A stretch of 64,000 nucleotides of DNA from Streptomyces sp. STR69 (GCF_024519455.1 NZ_JALJRY010000006.1:1-64000); one strand, 5' to 3'. Numbered from the stretch's first letter, positions 8,963 through 17,186 are shown. Made by a program: numbers and translations. Notes: generated by a model from the letters alone, not told the origin.

Positions 8963-9397
8963 GTGGTGGAGACCGGGCTGGAGACCAGTCAGAGCGTCGA
9001 TCCTCGAATGCCGAGCGCGGAGTGCAGTGCGCCACCGTTCGCGGACTCCGCCTGCGATCTGGTGACCGTGCCGACGCGGCAGGGCCTGGAGGCCGTCGAC
9101 ATCCTGCGGCGCGGTGCGGGCGACGGGGTCGGCCCCGTCCTGCACGACGACGGCGGCGACACCCTCGGCTTCCTGGTCCCGCCGGGCACGGCGGCGGCCT
9201 GGGACGTTCCGGGCAGTACCTGTACGGAGACCCACGGCCGGGGTCTGCGCCTCGCCCCCGACCCCGAGCCCCCGGTCGAGGGCTCCGACTGGCTGCTGCC
9301 CCCCGGCGACGCCGACCTCGCGACCGACCCGGCGGTCCTGCGGGCCGCGCTGGGCGAGGCGGCCCGCCTGATCGAGGCGGCGGACGGCTGTCGCTGA
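8963..9397 (+). CDS. Conserved hypothetical protein, 144 aa
   Basis: GTG start at 8963 supported by AAGGAGG nine bases upstream. Contains TVPTRQGLEAVDILRR, GPVLHDDGGDTLGFLVPPGTAAAWDVPGS and a closing SDWLLPPG, typical of a small streptomycete family of unknown role that I have seen beside HTH regulators or prim-pol-like genes. No signal peptide or membrane segment. Divergent from the large XRE regulator, whose partner or target it could be. Confidence 0.75.
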   Translation: MVETGLETSQSVDPRMPSAECSAPPFADSACDLVTVPTRQGLEAVDILRRGAGDGVGPVLHDDGGDTLGFLVPPGTAAAWDVPGSTCTETHGRGLRLAPDPEPPVEGSDWLLPPGDADLATDPAVLRAALGEAARLIEAADGCR

Positions 9398-9475
9398 GCG
9401 CTCGGCGGCGGTGCGCGGACGGTGGCCGTCGGTGCCGGGCGCGCCGTCCCGTCCAGGGCCCCCGATAATGGGCCA

Positions 9476-10348
9476 ATGGGAAAGTCCAGGAACACCCGGC
9501 GAGGTGGTGCCGGCTCTGCCGAGGCCGTCGTCGAGGCGGTCGACGGTGGGCTCGCCGAGCTGATACCCGACCGGGACCGTGCGCGGGCCTGGACCCTGTT
9601 GATCGACGGAGCGCCGCAGTCCTACGTCGACCTCGACGACCCGGCGTATCTGTCCTTCGAGTACCAGCGCCGCCTGGGCCACGTCATCGACCTCGCCGCA
9701 CCGGCAGGCAAACCGATCCAGGCAGTGCACCTCGGCGGTGGCGCCCTCACGCTCGCCCGGTACGTCGCCGCCACCCGCCCCCGATCCACCCAGCAGGTCG
9801 TCGAGTTCGACGCGGCCCTCGTCCAACTGGTCCGGCGCGAGCTGCCGTTGGACCCGAACGCGCGGATCAGGGTGCGCTCCACCGACGCCCGCGCGGGACT
9901 CGCGAAACTGCCCGAGGGCTGGGCGGACCTCGTCGTCGCGGACGTCTTCAGCGGCGCCCGGACGCCCGCCCACCTCACCTCGATCGAGTTTCTCGACGAG
10001 GTGCGCCGGGCGCTGGGACCCGGCGGGATCTACGCCGCCAACCTCGCCGACGGACCCCCGCTCGCCCATCTCCGCGGTCAAATCGCCACCGTGGCCGCCC
10101 GGTTCACGGAACTCGCGCTGATCGCCGACCCGACCGTGCTGCGCGGCAAACGGTTCGGCAACGCCGTCCTCGTCGCCTCCGACCACCCGCTGCCGCTCGC
10201 CGAACTCACCCGGCGCGCCGCCTCCGACCCGCACCCCGGCCGGCTCCAACACGGCCGCGAACTCACCGACTTCACGGGCGGCGCCGTACCGGTGACGGAT
10301 GCCGCGGCGGTCGCCTCACCGGCGCCGCCCCCGTCCGTGTTCCGCTGA
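9476..10348 (+). CDS. Spermidine-synthase-like SAM-dependent transferase
   Basis: 290 aa from the ATG at 9476. A Rossmann-fold transferase core is visible: VHLGGGALTLARYVAA (SAM/dcSAM glycine loop), QQVVEFDAALVQLVRRELPL (acidic residue after strand 2), RVRSTDARAGL, and DLVVADVFSGARTPAHL where polyamine synthases have their catalytic aspartate. It is a short, stand-alone domain with no membrane part; many actinobacterial members are annotated as fused-type spermidine synthase, with true activity unproven. It ends convergently with the TetR gene across a tandem repeat. Confidence 0.78.
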   Translation: MGKSRNTRRGGAGSAEAVVEAVDGGLAELIPDRDRARAWTLLIDGAPQSYVDLDDPAYLSFEYQRRLGHVIDLAAPAGKPIQAVHLGGGALTLARYVAATRPRSTQQVVEFDAALVQLVRRELPLDPNARIRVRSTDARAGLAKLPEGWADLVVADVFSGARTPAHLTSIEFLDEVRRALGPGGIYAANLADGPPLAHLRGQIATVAARFTELALIADPTVLRGKRFGNAVLVASDHPLPLAELTRRAASDPHPGRLQHGRELTDFTGGAVPVTDAAAVASPAPPPSVFR

Positions 10349-10355
10349 GTTCGAA

Positions 10356-10402
10356 AATCCGGCCGACCGGAATCCGGCCCGACCGGAATCCGGCCCGACC
10401 GG
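10356..10402. repeat. Three tandem 15-16-bp units between convergent genes
   Basis: Units run 10356-10370 (15 bp), 10371-10386 and 10387-10402 (16 bp), each AATCCGGCC(C)GACCGG. Each holds self-complementary CCGG/GGCC parts, so the array can fold into hairpins and may act as a bidirectional terminator between the transferase gene and the TetR gene, whose stop abuts it. Confidence 0.85.
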
Positions 10403-11011
10403 TCAGAAGTCCAACCCCCTTGCCAGCAGCGGCAGATGGCGCTGGTACAGCTCCGCCAGGTCCTCCTGGCCGTCACCCTCCACCCAGTGCCGTACGAGCG
10501 TCGTGAACACGGCGATGATGGCCGCCGCCGCGCACTTGATCTCCAGGTCGGTCGCGGCGCGGCCGGTGCGTTCGGCGATGATCGCGGCGATCACCTCCTC
10601 GCTGCGCTGCTGTTCGACGACGTTGCGGGCCCGGATCGCGGCGTCGGTGAAGGTGATGCGGGTGCGCAGGAGCAGGTCCTCGCGGTCCTGGTCCAGCATC
10701 TGACCCAGCGGCCCCTTCAGGGAGTTGAGGATCGCGTCCACGATCGGTTCGTCGGCCGGGCGCGCGCGGAGGGCCTCGGCGAGCGCGGGGTCGTACTCGT
10801 CCTGGATGACCACGTCCTCCTTGGTGGGGTAGTACCGGAAGAACGTGCTCGGCGAGACCTCCGCCGCGTCCGCGATCTGGTCGACCGTGGTCGTCTCGTA
10901 CCCGTGCTCGGCGAAGAGGCGGTAGGCCTCACGGCGGATGCGCTCGCGGGTCTGCCGCTTCTTGCGCTCACGCAGGCCGAGGGGGGCGGCGGAGGTCTCG
11001 TGCGTCGTCAT
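10403..11011 (-). CDS. TetR-family repressor
   Basis: 202 aa. The N-terminal HTH reads ERKKRQTRERIRREAYRLFAEHGYETTTVDQIADAAEVSPSTFFRYYPTKEDVV across residues 14-67, canonical for TetR. The C-terminal half is a variable ligand domain. It is the second gene of a pair: its ATG overlaps the MFS pump's TGA as ATGA, so the two are co-translated. The likely job is ligand-relieved repression of the pump-repressor operon. Confidence 0.9.
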   Translation of the reverse strand: MTTHETSAAPLGLRERKKRQTRERIRREAYRLFAEHGYETTTVDQIADAAEVSPSTFFRYYPTKEDVVIQDEYDPALAEALRARPADEPIVDAILNSLKGPLGQMLDQDREDLLLRTRITFTDAAIRARNVVEQQRSEEVIAAIIAERTGRAATDLEIKCAAAAIIAVFTTLVRHWVEGDGQEDLAELYQRHLPLLARGLDF

Positions 11012-12567
11012 GCCACTGATTCTGCGTGTTCGCGCGGGGACCGGGCCACCGTCCGGGAGCAGGTGGCGCGGCCGGGCAGGAAGAGCAGGGCCAGCACGGC
11101 GGCGAGCAGGGAGATCGTGCCGCAGGCGGTCAGCACCAGGTTCATGCCGTGCACGAAGGCCTCGTGGGCGGAGTTCGCGAGGCCCGTGTCGTGCAGTTGC
11201 CGGGCGACCTCGTCGGCGCCGGAGACCGAGTCGCGGGCCGTGTGCGCCGCCTGCGCCGGGAGGCCGCCGGTGCGGACGCGGGCGAGATAGCCGTAGCCGA
11301 GGAGGCTGCCCAGGCCGGCCACGCCGAGGACGCCGCCGAGTTGCTGCACGGTCTCCAGGAGGCTGGTGCCCGAACCGGTGTTGTCGGTGGGCAGCGAGCC
11401 CATCACCAGGCTGGTCGCGGGGACGACGGCGAGTCCGAAGCCGAGGCCGGTGAGGGAGAGCCACAGCGCGGTGAAGCCGTATCCGGTCGAGCCGTCCGAG
11501 GTCGCGCCGAGCAGGGCGCCGGCGGCCAGCACGGACAGGCCGAAGGGGATGACCGTACGGACACCGAGCCGCGGCACCAGGGGCTCGCTCGCCGCGGCTG
11601 CCGCCATCAGGCCGCCGATCAGGGGCAGTACGCGCAGTCCGGTGCCGAAGGAGTCGTTGCCGAGGACCGCCTCCAGGTACTGCGGGACGACGAACAGGAT
11701 GCCCATCACCGCGAAGTTGACGAAGACGGCGATCAGGGTGCCCCACAGGAAGCGGCGGTCGGTGAAGAGCCGCAGGTCGACGATCGGGTGCGGGTGGCGG
11801 CGCTCGCGCACCACGAAGGCGGTGAGCAGTACGGCCGCTGCGGCGAGCGGGACGACCACGCGCGCGTGCGTCCAGCCGAGCTGCGGGATGAGGATCGTGC
11901 CGTAGACGAGAGTCGTGATGCCGAGGCCGCCCAGGAGGGTGCCGAGGGTGTCGAAGGCGGGTGTCTCCCGGGGGCGGGCCTTGTCGTGGGGGAGGAGCCA
12001 TATGCCTGCTGTCAGGGCGAGGGCGGCCACGGGGAGGTTGAAGAGGAAGATCGAGCCCCACCAGAAGTGGTTCAGGAGCCAGCCGCCGACCAGGGGCCCG
12101 ACCGGCATGCCGAGCGCGGTGGCGGCGGTCCAGACGGCGATGGCCCGGGGCAGTTCCTCCTTGGCGAACACGCGCGGCAGGATCGCCATGGAGAGCGGGG
12201 TGATCGCGGCGGCGCCCAGACCGAGGACCGCGCGGGCCGCGATGACCTGAGCCGTCGAGGAGGCGAGCGCCCCGCCGAGCGAGGCGAGTCCGAAGAGCGC
12301 GATGCCGGACAGGAGCAGGCGTTTGTGGCCGTAGCGGTCGCCGAGCAGGCCGACCGGGAGCATCGCCACGGACAGGGTCAGCAGATAACCGCCGCCGATC
12401 CACTGCAACTGGGCGCTGTCGGCGTGGAGTTGGCCCGCGATGGTCGGCAGGGCGACGTTGATGACGGTCCCGTCGAGGCCGACGATCAGCACGCTCAGGG
12501 TGAGCGCGGCGAGCGCGAGCCAGCGGCGGGGGGACGAGGACAGAGGAGTGAGGGCGTGCGCGGACAT
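11008..12567 (-). CDS. MFS multidrug efflux transporter, DHA2 (EmrB/QacA) type
   Basis: 519 aa with about 14 hydrophobic segments. Diagnostic motifs: LDGTVINVALPTI in helix 1 (motif D1), GDRYGHKRLLL (motif A) and LGMPVGPLVGGWL (motif C, typical of antiporters). The start at 12567 has GGGAGGT upstream. These pumps export drugs or secondary metabolites in exchange for protons. Co-transcribed with the TetR repressor behind it; the promoter with repeated elements lies at about 12591-12630. Confidence 0.9.
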   Translation of the reverse strand: MSAHALTPLSSSPRRWLALAALTLSVLIVGLDGTVINVALPTIAGQLHADSAQLQWIGGGYLLTLSVAMLPVGLLGDRYGHKRLLLSGIALFGLASLGGALASSTAQVIAARAVLGLGAAAITPLSMAILPRVFAKEELPRAIAVWTAATALGMPVGPLVGGWLLNHFWWGSIFLFNLPVAALALTAGIWLLPHDKARPRETPAFDTLGTLLGGLGITTLVYGTILIPQLGWTHARVVVPLAAAAVLLTAFVVRERRHPHPIVDLRLFTDRRFLWGTLIAVFVNFAVMGILFVVPQYLEAVLGNDSFGTGLRVLPLIGGLMAAAAASEPLVPRLGVRTVIPFGLSVLAAGALLGATSDGSTGYGFTALWLSLTGLGFGLAVVPATSLVMGSLPTDNTGSGTSLLETVQQLGGVLGVAGLGSLLGYGYLARVRTGGLPAQAAHTARDSVSGADEVARQLHDTGLANSAHEAFVHGMNLVLTACGTISLLAAVLALLFLPGRATCSRTVARSPREHAESVA

Positions 12568-12590
12568 GCGGACCTCCCAGAAGGTGGCAA

Positions 12591-12630
12591 CCTAATGAGA
12601 GGCTACTTCCAAATGGGAGTCGACTGTCAA
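12591..12630 (-). promoter_or_regulatory. Probable promoter and TetR operator of the MFS-TetR operon
   Basis: On the minus strand a perfect TTGACA (-35, 12625-12630) is followed after 19 bases by TAGCCT (12600-12605), a long but usable spacing. Across this region CCCATTTGG (12609-12617) and CTCATTAGG (12591-12599) form a direct repeat 18 bases apart, in sequence much richer in A/T than its surroundings. Repeats covering a promoter fit a TetR operator, but binding is inferred. Confidence 0.5.
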
Positions 12631-12681
12631 TATGTAGTTGGCTTTCACTTTCTGGTTCGTGCGGTCCGGGCCGCCCGCGCG

Positions 12682-13230
12682 CTAGTAGTTCCCCACATCC
12701 ACCCGCGGCGCCCCGTCGTGCCAGGTGCAGATCACCGACACCTTGCCCGTGCCCTTGGTGAACTCCACCCGGAGCCACGAGGGCGTCTTCCACACCTGCA
12801 TCGACCAGCCCGTACCCGGTGTCGCCGACACGAGCGTGACGTAGGCCGGATCGGTGTCGAGTTCGAGCACCACCCGCCCGCCGTCGGTGTCGTAGCTCTT
12901 GACCTGGCCCGAGGTGGAGACGGAGGGGGACGGGGACGGGCTCGCGGTCGCCGTCTCCGTGGGGGTCGGACTCGGGGTGCGGGTCGGTGTCGGGGTGCTC
13001 GACGGGCTCGGGGCCGACTCGGCCCGTACCGTCGGCTCGGCGGGCGGTGTCGCCTCCTGCGCGGTCGCGCCGGCCGCCGTGATGGGCAGGGCGCGCGGGG
13101 GGTCGTAGGCCGTGCCCGTCATGACCGTGTGGACGCCCCACCAGGACAGCGTGACCGCCGCGCCGGTGGCGAGCAACCAGGCCAGCACGTGCGCGAATCC
13201 GTTGACGAGTCCTCTGGGCATCGCGGCCAT
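12682..13230 (-). CDS. Membrane-anchored extracellular protein of unknown function
   Basis: 182 aa. A short positive N terminus is followed by a hydrophobic helix (FAHVLAWLLATGAAVTLSWWG), then about 60 residues of Ser/Pro/Thr-rich linker (PTPTRTPSPTPTETA) and a C-terminal domain with a conserved-looking core (VSATPGTGWSMQVWKTPSWLRVEF, VICTWHDG). No cleavable lipobox is seen, so it is probably held in the membrane by its N terminus with the domain outside. GTGAGGC precedes the ATG. Divergent from the response regulator gene across a region with two DnaA boxes. Confidence 0.75.
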   Translation of the reverse strand: MAAMPRGLVNGFAHVLAWLLATGAAVTLSWWGVHTVMTGTAYDPPRALPITAAGATAQEATPPAEPTVRAESAPSPSSTPTPTRTPSPTPTETATASPSPSPSVSTSGQVKSYDTDGGRVVLELDTDPAYVTLVSATPGTGWSMQVWKTPSWLRVEFTKGTGKVSVICTWHDGAPRVDVGNY

Positions 13231-13274
13231 ACTGCCTCACGCGCCCCACGAGTGTCCCGGCGATGGCCACGGCT

Positions 13275-13300
13275 TTGTCCACAGGCGGGAGTTGTCCACA
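13275..13300 (+). promoter_or_regulatory. Two perfect DnaA boxes in direct orientation
   Basis: TTGTCCACA occurs at 13275-13283 and again at 13292-13300, 17 bases apart start to start. TTGTCCACA is the preferred Streptomyces DnaA box. They lie between two divergent genes, about 42 bases before the response regulator start, so they could let DnaA affect that promoter. No AT-rich unwinding element or larger box cluster accompanies them, so this is not an origin. Confidence 0.6.
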
Positions 13301-13341
13301 GGCCCGGATACGGTTCGCCCGCATGGGCTACGGTGCGGCGC

Positions 13342-14046
13342 ATGGCAAGTGTGCTCGTGGTCGAGGACGACCAGTTCGTACGCTCGGCCCTCATCCGGCA
13401 TCTGACCGACGCCGCACACACGGTGCGCAGTGTCGGTACGGCACTTGAGGCGCTGCGCGAGGTCGCCCATTTCCGTTTCGACGTGGTCATCCTGGACCTC
13501 GGACTGCCCGACCTGGACGGGTCCGAGGCGCTGAAGATGCTGCGTGGAATCACCGACGTACCGGTGATCATCGCCACCGCGCGGGACGACGAGTCGGAGA
13601 TCGTCCGCCTGTTGAACGCGGGCGCGGACGACTACCTCACCAAGCCCTTCTCGGTCGACCATCTCTCGGCTCGTATGTCCGCGGTCCTGCGGCGCTCCCG
13701 TGCCGCCACCGGCGAGGCACCCCCGTCCTCGGTCCTCCGCGTCGGCGGCCTGACCGTCGACCCGCTGCGCCGCCAGGCGGACCTGGACGGTGTCCGACTC
13801 GACCTCACCCGCCGCGAGTTCGACCTCCTCGCCTTCCTGGCCGGGCGCCCCGGTGTCGTCGTCCCGCGCAAGGAACTCCTCGCCGAGGTGTGGCAGCAGT
13901 CCTACGGCGACGACCAGACGATCGACGTCCATCTGTCGTGGCTGCGCCGGAAGTTGGGGGAGACGGCGGCCCGGCCGCGCTATCTGCACACCCTGCGGGG
14001 TGTCGGCGTGAAGCTGGAGCCACCGGGAGCGGAGTCGCTGCGATGA
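13342..14046 (+). CDS. OmpR/PhoB-family response regulator
   Basis: 234 aa. Receiver domain: acidic pair ED at 8-10, phospho-acceptor Asp52 in VVILDLGLPD, and YLTKPFS with the conserved lysine. The C-terminal winged helix includes LTRREFDLLAFLAGRPGVVVPRKELLAEVW and DDQTIDVHLSWLRRKL. Its stop overlaps the sensor kinase start as ATGA, so the pair is co-translated. Its own promoter region carries two DnaA boxes. The chitinase gene directly downstream of the pair is a plausible target. Confidence 0.93.
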   Translation: MASVLVVEDDQFVRSALIRHLTDAAHTVRSVGTALEALREVAHFRFDVVILDLGLPDLDGSEALKMLRGITDVPVIIATARDDESEIVRLLNAGADDYLTKPFSVDHLSARMSAVLRRSRAATGEAPPSSVLRVGGLTVDPLRRQADLDGVRLDLTRREFDLLAFLAGRPGVVVPRKELLAEVWQQSYGDDQTIDVHLSWLRRKLGETAARPRYLHTLRGVGVKLEPPGAESLR

Positions 14047-15446
14047 GGTGGGCACTGGTCAGGGTCTGTCTGGCGATCGCGGCCATGGTCGTCGTCGCCT
14101 TCGCGGTGCCGCTCGGCCTGGTCATCAAGGAGATGGCCCGCGACCGCGCCTTCTCGAACGCCGAGCGGGAGGCCGCCGCCGTCGCCCCCGCGCTGTCCAT
14201 CACCACCGACCGGGACCAGTTGGAGAAGGTCGTCGCCTCGGCGGGCACGGACTCCGGAATGGCCGTCCACATACCGGCGGGGGAGGGGAAGGCCGCCCTC
14301 GACATCGGCCGGCAGCGCGCCGCCGGCAAGGACATCGCGACCGTACGGAAGCTGGGCCGCGCCTCCACCACCGAGGTGCCCGGCGGCTCCGTCCTGCTCC
14401 AGCCCGTCGCGCTCAGCTCCGGCGAGATATCCGTCGTCGAGGTGTTCGTCCCGGAGTCGGAGGTCAGCAACGGCGTGGGTACGGCCTGGGCGGTGCTCGC
14501 CGGGGTCGGCATCGCGCTGATCGTCGGTTCCGTCGCGGTCGCCGACCGGCTGGGCGTACGGATGGTGCAGCCCGCGCAGCGCCTGGTCGAGGGCGCGCAC
14601 GAACTGGGGGAGGGGAAGCTGGGGGCGCGGGTGCCCGAGGAGGGGCCGACCGAACTGCGGCTGGCGGCGGTCGCGTTCAACTCCATGGCCGACCAGGTCG
14701 TACAACTTCTGGCGAACGAGCGGGAGTTGGCGGCCGACCTGTCGCACCGCCTCCGCACACCCCTCACCGTGCTGCGGCTCAACGCGGCCTCGCTCGGGGA
14801 CGGTCCGGCCGCCGAGCAGACGCGGACCGCCGTCGCACAGCTGGAGCGGGAGGTCGACACCATCATCCGGACCGCGCGCGAGGCCAAGCCGCGGACCGTG
14901 GCGGCCGGGCCCGGCGCCGGGTGCGACGCGGCCGAGGTGGTGCGCGAGCGGATGCGGTTCTGGTCCGCGCTCGCCGAGGACGAGGGCCGCAAGGTGCGGG
15001 TGGCCGGGGTGGAGCGGCCGGTGCGGATACCCGTGGCCCGCGCCGACCTGGTCGCCGCCCTGGACGCCCTGCTGGGCAATGTGTTCCGGCACACGCCCGA
15101 GGGCACCGCCTTCGCGGTCGACGTGCACAACAGCGACGACGCGGTGATCGTGCTCGTCTCGGACGCGGGCTCCGGCATACGGGACCCCGAGGCGGCGATG
15201 GCCCGCGGGCGCGGCTCCGGCAATGACGGGTCGACCGGGCTCGGCCTCGACATCGTGCGCAGGCTCGCCGAGTCGACCGGCGGGGACGTCCGGATCGGCT
15301 CCTCGATGCTCGGCGGTACCGAGGTGCGGATCTGGATCCAGCTGGACGGGCGGGAGCCGGAGCGCAAGGGGCATCGGGGAGCCGTACGACGGCGTCGGCC
15401 CGGCAGATTGGTCTCGACCTTTAACCGTTCCCGATCCCTTCCTTAA
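14043..15446 (+). CDS. Sensor histidine kinase
   Basis: 467 aa. TM1 at about 8-28, an extracytoplasmic sensor of about 115 residues, TM2 at about 147-167, a HAMP-like segment (RMVQPAQRLVEGAHEL), then DHp with LAADLSHRLRTPLTVLRL (phospho-acceptor His235) and an ATPase domain with N box LDALLGNVFRHTPEG, G1 VSDAGSGI and G2 GSTGLGLDIVRRL. Partner of the preceding response regulator. The sensed signal is unknown. The last bases of the gene contain part of the repeat cluster proposed to control the chitinase. Confidence 0.93.
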   Translation: MRWALVRVCLAIAAMVVVAFAVPLGLVIKEMARDRAFSNAEREAAAVAPALSITTDRDQLEKVVASAGTDSGMAVHIPAGEGKAALDIGRQRAAGKDIATVRKLGRASTTEVPGGSVLLQPVALSSGEISVVEVFVPESEVSNGVGTAWAVLAGVGIALIVGSVAVADRLGVRMVQPAQRLVEGAHELGEGKLGARVPEEGPTELRLAAVAFNSMADQVVQLLANERELAADLSHRLRTPLTVLRLNAASLGDGPAAEQTRTAVAQLEREVDTIIRTAREAKPRTVAAGPGAGCDAAEVVRERMRFWSALAEDEGRKVRVAGVERPVRIPVARADLVAALDALLGNVFRHTPEGTAFAVDVHNSDDAVIVLVSDAGSGIRDPEAAMARGRGSGNDGSTGLGLDIVRRLAESTGGDVRIGSSMLGGTEVRIWIQLDGREPERKGHRGAVRRRRPGRLVSTFNRSRSLP

Positions 15447-15458
15447 GCGCGCCCTAAG
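15418..15458 (+). promoter_or_regulatory. Direct repeats ahead of the chitinase gene, possible response-regulator site
   Basis: CCTTTAA (15418-15424), CCTTAAG (15441-15447) and CCCTAAG (15452-15458) are similar heptamers spaced 23 and 11 bases, that is two and one helical turns. OmpR-type regulators bind direct repeats with 11-base spacing. The cluster straddles the kinase stop codon and lies about 100 bases before the chitinase start. No good promoter match is obvious to me downstream except TAGCGT near 15507. Confidence 0.4.
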
Positions 15459-15557
15459 ATCGCCAACCCCCGTCCGGATCAGGCGCTTTGCCCGATTCCG
15501 GATCGCTAGCGTGCTGCCGCACCCACCCCCCAGGCGGACAGCGAAAGCAGGCACGCG

Positions 15558-17015
15558 ATGAGCACCCACCGGCGCAGGATCAGCAACAGGAACAAGGTGA
15601 TCGGCGGCGCGGTCGCCGCGGCGGTGGTCGGCGGCGGCGCGATCCTGCTGACCGGCGTGGCCCAGGCGGCGAGCGTCGGCGCGGCCTACACCAGGACCAG
15701 TGAGTGGTCGACCGGGTACACCGCCCAGTACGTCGTCACCAACACCACCGGTGCCACCAAGAAGGACTGGACGCTGGAGTTCGACCTGCCGTCCGGTTCG
15801 AAGCTGAGCTCGCTGTGGAACGCCGAGTCGAGTGTGAGCGGGCAGCACATCACCGTGAAGCCGCCGAAGTGGGACACGGACGGTCTCGCGGCCGGCGAGT
15901 CGGTCACGGTCGGCTTCGTGGTCAACGGCACGGGCCAGCCGACGAGTTGTCTCATCGACAACGCCAAGTGCTCGGCCGACGGCACAGCGACCCCCGAGCC
16001 GACCGGCCGCCCGACGACCTCGTCGCCGACGCCCACGCCGACCCCCACACCCACCGCCAAGCCGACGCCCACGCCCACCCCGACCCCCACCGCCTCGCCT
16101 TCTCCAAGCACCGGCACGACCGCCGCCGGAGGCTTCGCCCCGTACGTCGACACCTCCCTCTACCCGGCCTTCGACCTCCTCGGGAACGTCACCGCGACCG
16201 GCGTGAAGAACTACAACCTCGCCTTCATCACCGACGGAGGCGGCTGCACCCCGAAGTGGGGCGGGGTGACGGACCTCGCGAGCGACGGCGTGGCCTCCCA
16301 GATCGGCGCGCTGCGCGCCAAGGGCGGCGACGTGCGGGTCTCCTTCGGCGGTGCGTCCGGCTCCGAGCTGGCGACGACGTGCGGTTCGGCGAGCGCGCTG
16401 GCGACGGCCTACGGCAAGGTCGTGGACACGTACGGCCTAACGAAGGTCGACTTCGACATCGAGGGCGGCGCGCTGCCCAACACGGCGGCGAACACGATCC
16501 GCGCCCAGGCGATAGCAAAACTCCAGCAGCAGCACCCGAATCTGGACGTCTCCTACACCCTTCCGGTGATGCCCGAGGGGCTTACCCAGGACGGTGTGAA
16601 CCTGTTGTCCAATGCCAAGTCCAACGGCGTGAAAATCGCCACGGTCAACATCATGGCGATGGACTACGGACCGGCTTACAGCGGAGATATGGGAACGTAC
16701 TCAGAGCAAGCGGCTACCGCTACTCAGGCCCAAGTCAAGAGTTTTCTCGGGCTCTCTGAAAGCGCTGCATGGAAAGCGGTTTCTGTCACGCCGATGATCG
16801 GTGTGAACGACGTTTCATCGGAGGTCTTCAAGGTCGACGACGCGACCCAGCTCGTCGCTTTCGTCAAGGCGAAGGGGCTGGGCGGCATCTCGATGTGGTC
16901 CGCGACCCGCGACAAGCAGTGCGCCGGCGGGGCCAAGCCCACCGCCGACGCGACCTGCAGCTCGATCGTGCAGGCCCCGTCCGCGTTCTCCAAGGCCTTC
17001 TCCGCCTTGCAGTAG
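15558..17015 (+). CDS. Secreted chitinase: CBM2-like domain, Pro/Thr linker, GH18 catalytic domain
   Basis: 485 aa. Signal peptide 1-38 with a basic head, hydrophobic core and AQA cleavage region. Residues about 38-140 form a cellulose/chitin-binding module of CBM2 type (EWSTGYTAQYVVTNTTG, WTLEFDLPSG). A PT-repeat linker spans about 145-185. The GH18 barrel follows, with the catalytic signature VDFDIEGG (acid Glu302) and the substrate residues MAMDYGP. It hydrolyses chitin outside the cell. It sits directly after a two-component pair. Codons in roughly 16611-16830 are much richer in A/T at third position than the rest of the gene. Confidence 0.93.
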   Translation: MSTHRRRISNRNKVIGGAVAAAVVGGGAILLTGVAQAASVGAAYTRTSEWSTGYTAQYVVTNTTGATKKDWTLEFDLPSGSKLSSLWNAESSVSGQHITVKPPKWDTDGLAAGESVTVGFVVNGTGQPTSCLIDNAKCSADGTATPEPTGRPTTSSPTPTPTPTPTAKPTPTPTPTPTASPSPSTGTTAAGGFAPYVDTSLYPAFDLLGNVTATGVKNYNLAFITDGGGCTPKWGGVTDLASDGVASQIGALRAKGGDVRVSFGGASGSELATTCGSASALATAYGKVVDTYGLTKVDFDIEGGALPNTAANTIRAQAIAKLQQQHPNLDVSYTLPVMPEGLTQDGVNLLSNAKSNGVKIATVNIMAMDYGPAYSGDMGTYSEQAATATQAQVKSFLGLSESAAWKAVSVTPMIGVNDVSSEVFKVDDATQLVAFVKAKGLGGISMWSATRDKQCAGGAKPTADATCSSIVQAPSAFSKAFSALQ

Positions 17016-17070
17016 TCGCCCCATGCGCCCCAGGAGCCCCTTGCGGCTCCCGCGGCCCCAATCGCCCCAC

Positions 17071-17104
17071 AGCGGACGTATGGCCACTCGGCTGTACGTC
17101 CGCT
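17071..17104 (+). terminator. Hairpin terminator after the chitinase gene
   Basis: AGCGGACGTA (17071-17080) and TACGTCCGCT (17095-17104) form a perfect 10-bp stem with a 14-base loop, followed by TCTCTTG. It is 55 bases after the chitinase stop. Confidence 0.75.
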
Positions 17105-17155
17105 TCTCTTGCTGGTGCATGTCGATTACGTTTCGACAAATGAAGGCGGCGGGTG

Positions 17156-17186
17156 TTGACGCATGACCAGACATGGGACTGTTATT
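17156..17186 (+). promoter_or_regulatory. Possible promoter of the galactoside operon
   Basis: TTGACG (17156-17161) is followed after 18 bases by TGTTAT (17180-17185) in a locally A/T-rich stretch about 95 bases before the binding-protein start. No CebR-type palindrome or other clear operator is seen between the chitinase terminator and 17281. Confidence 0.35.

Noticed and set aside
13275..13300. Replication origin
   Set aside because: Only two DnaA boxes, no AT-rich element and no dnaA/dnaN neighbourhood.
10403..13324. Very long open frames running through the TetR-MFS region and similar ones opposite the des and glmS genes
   Set aside because: They are out-of-frame or antisense readings with Arg/Pro/Ala-rich composition over clearly recognised genes.
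15558..17015. DasR-type dre site ahead of the chitinase
   Set aside because: No stretch close to TGGTCTAGACCA was found between 15400 and 15557.
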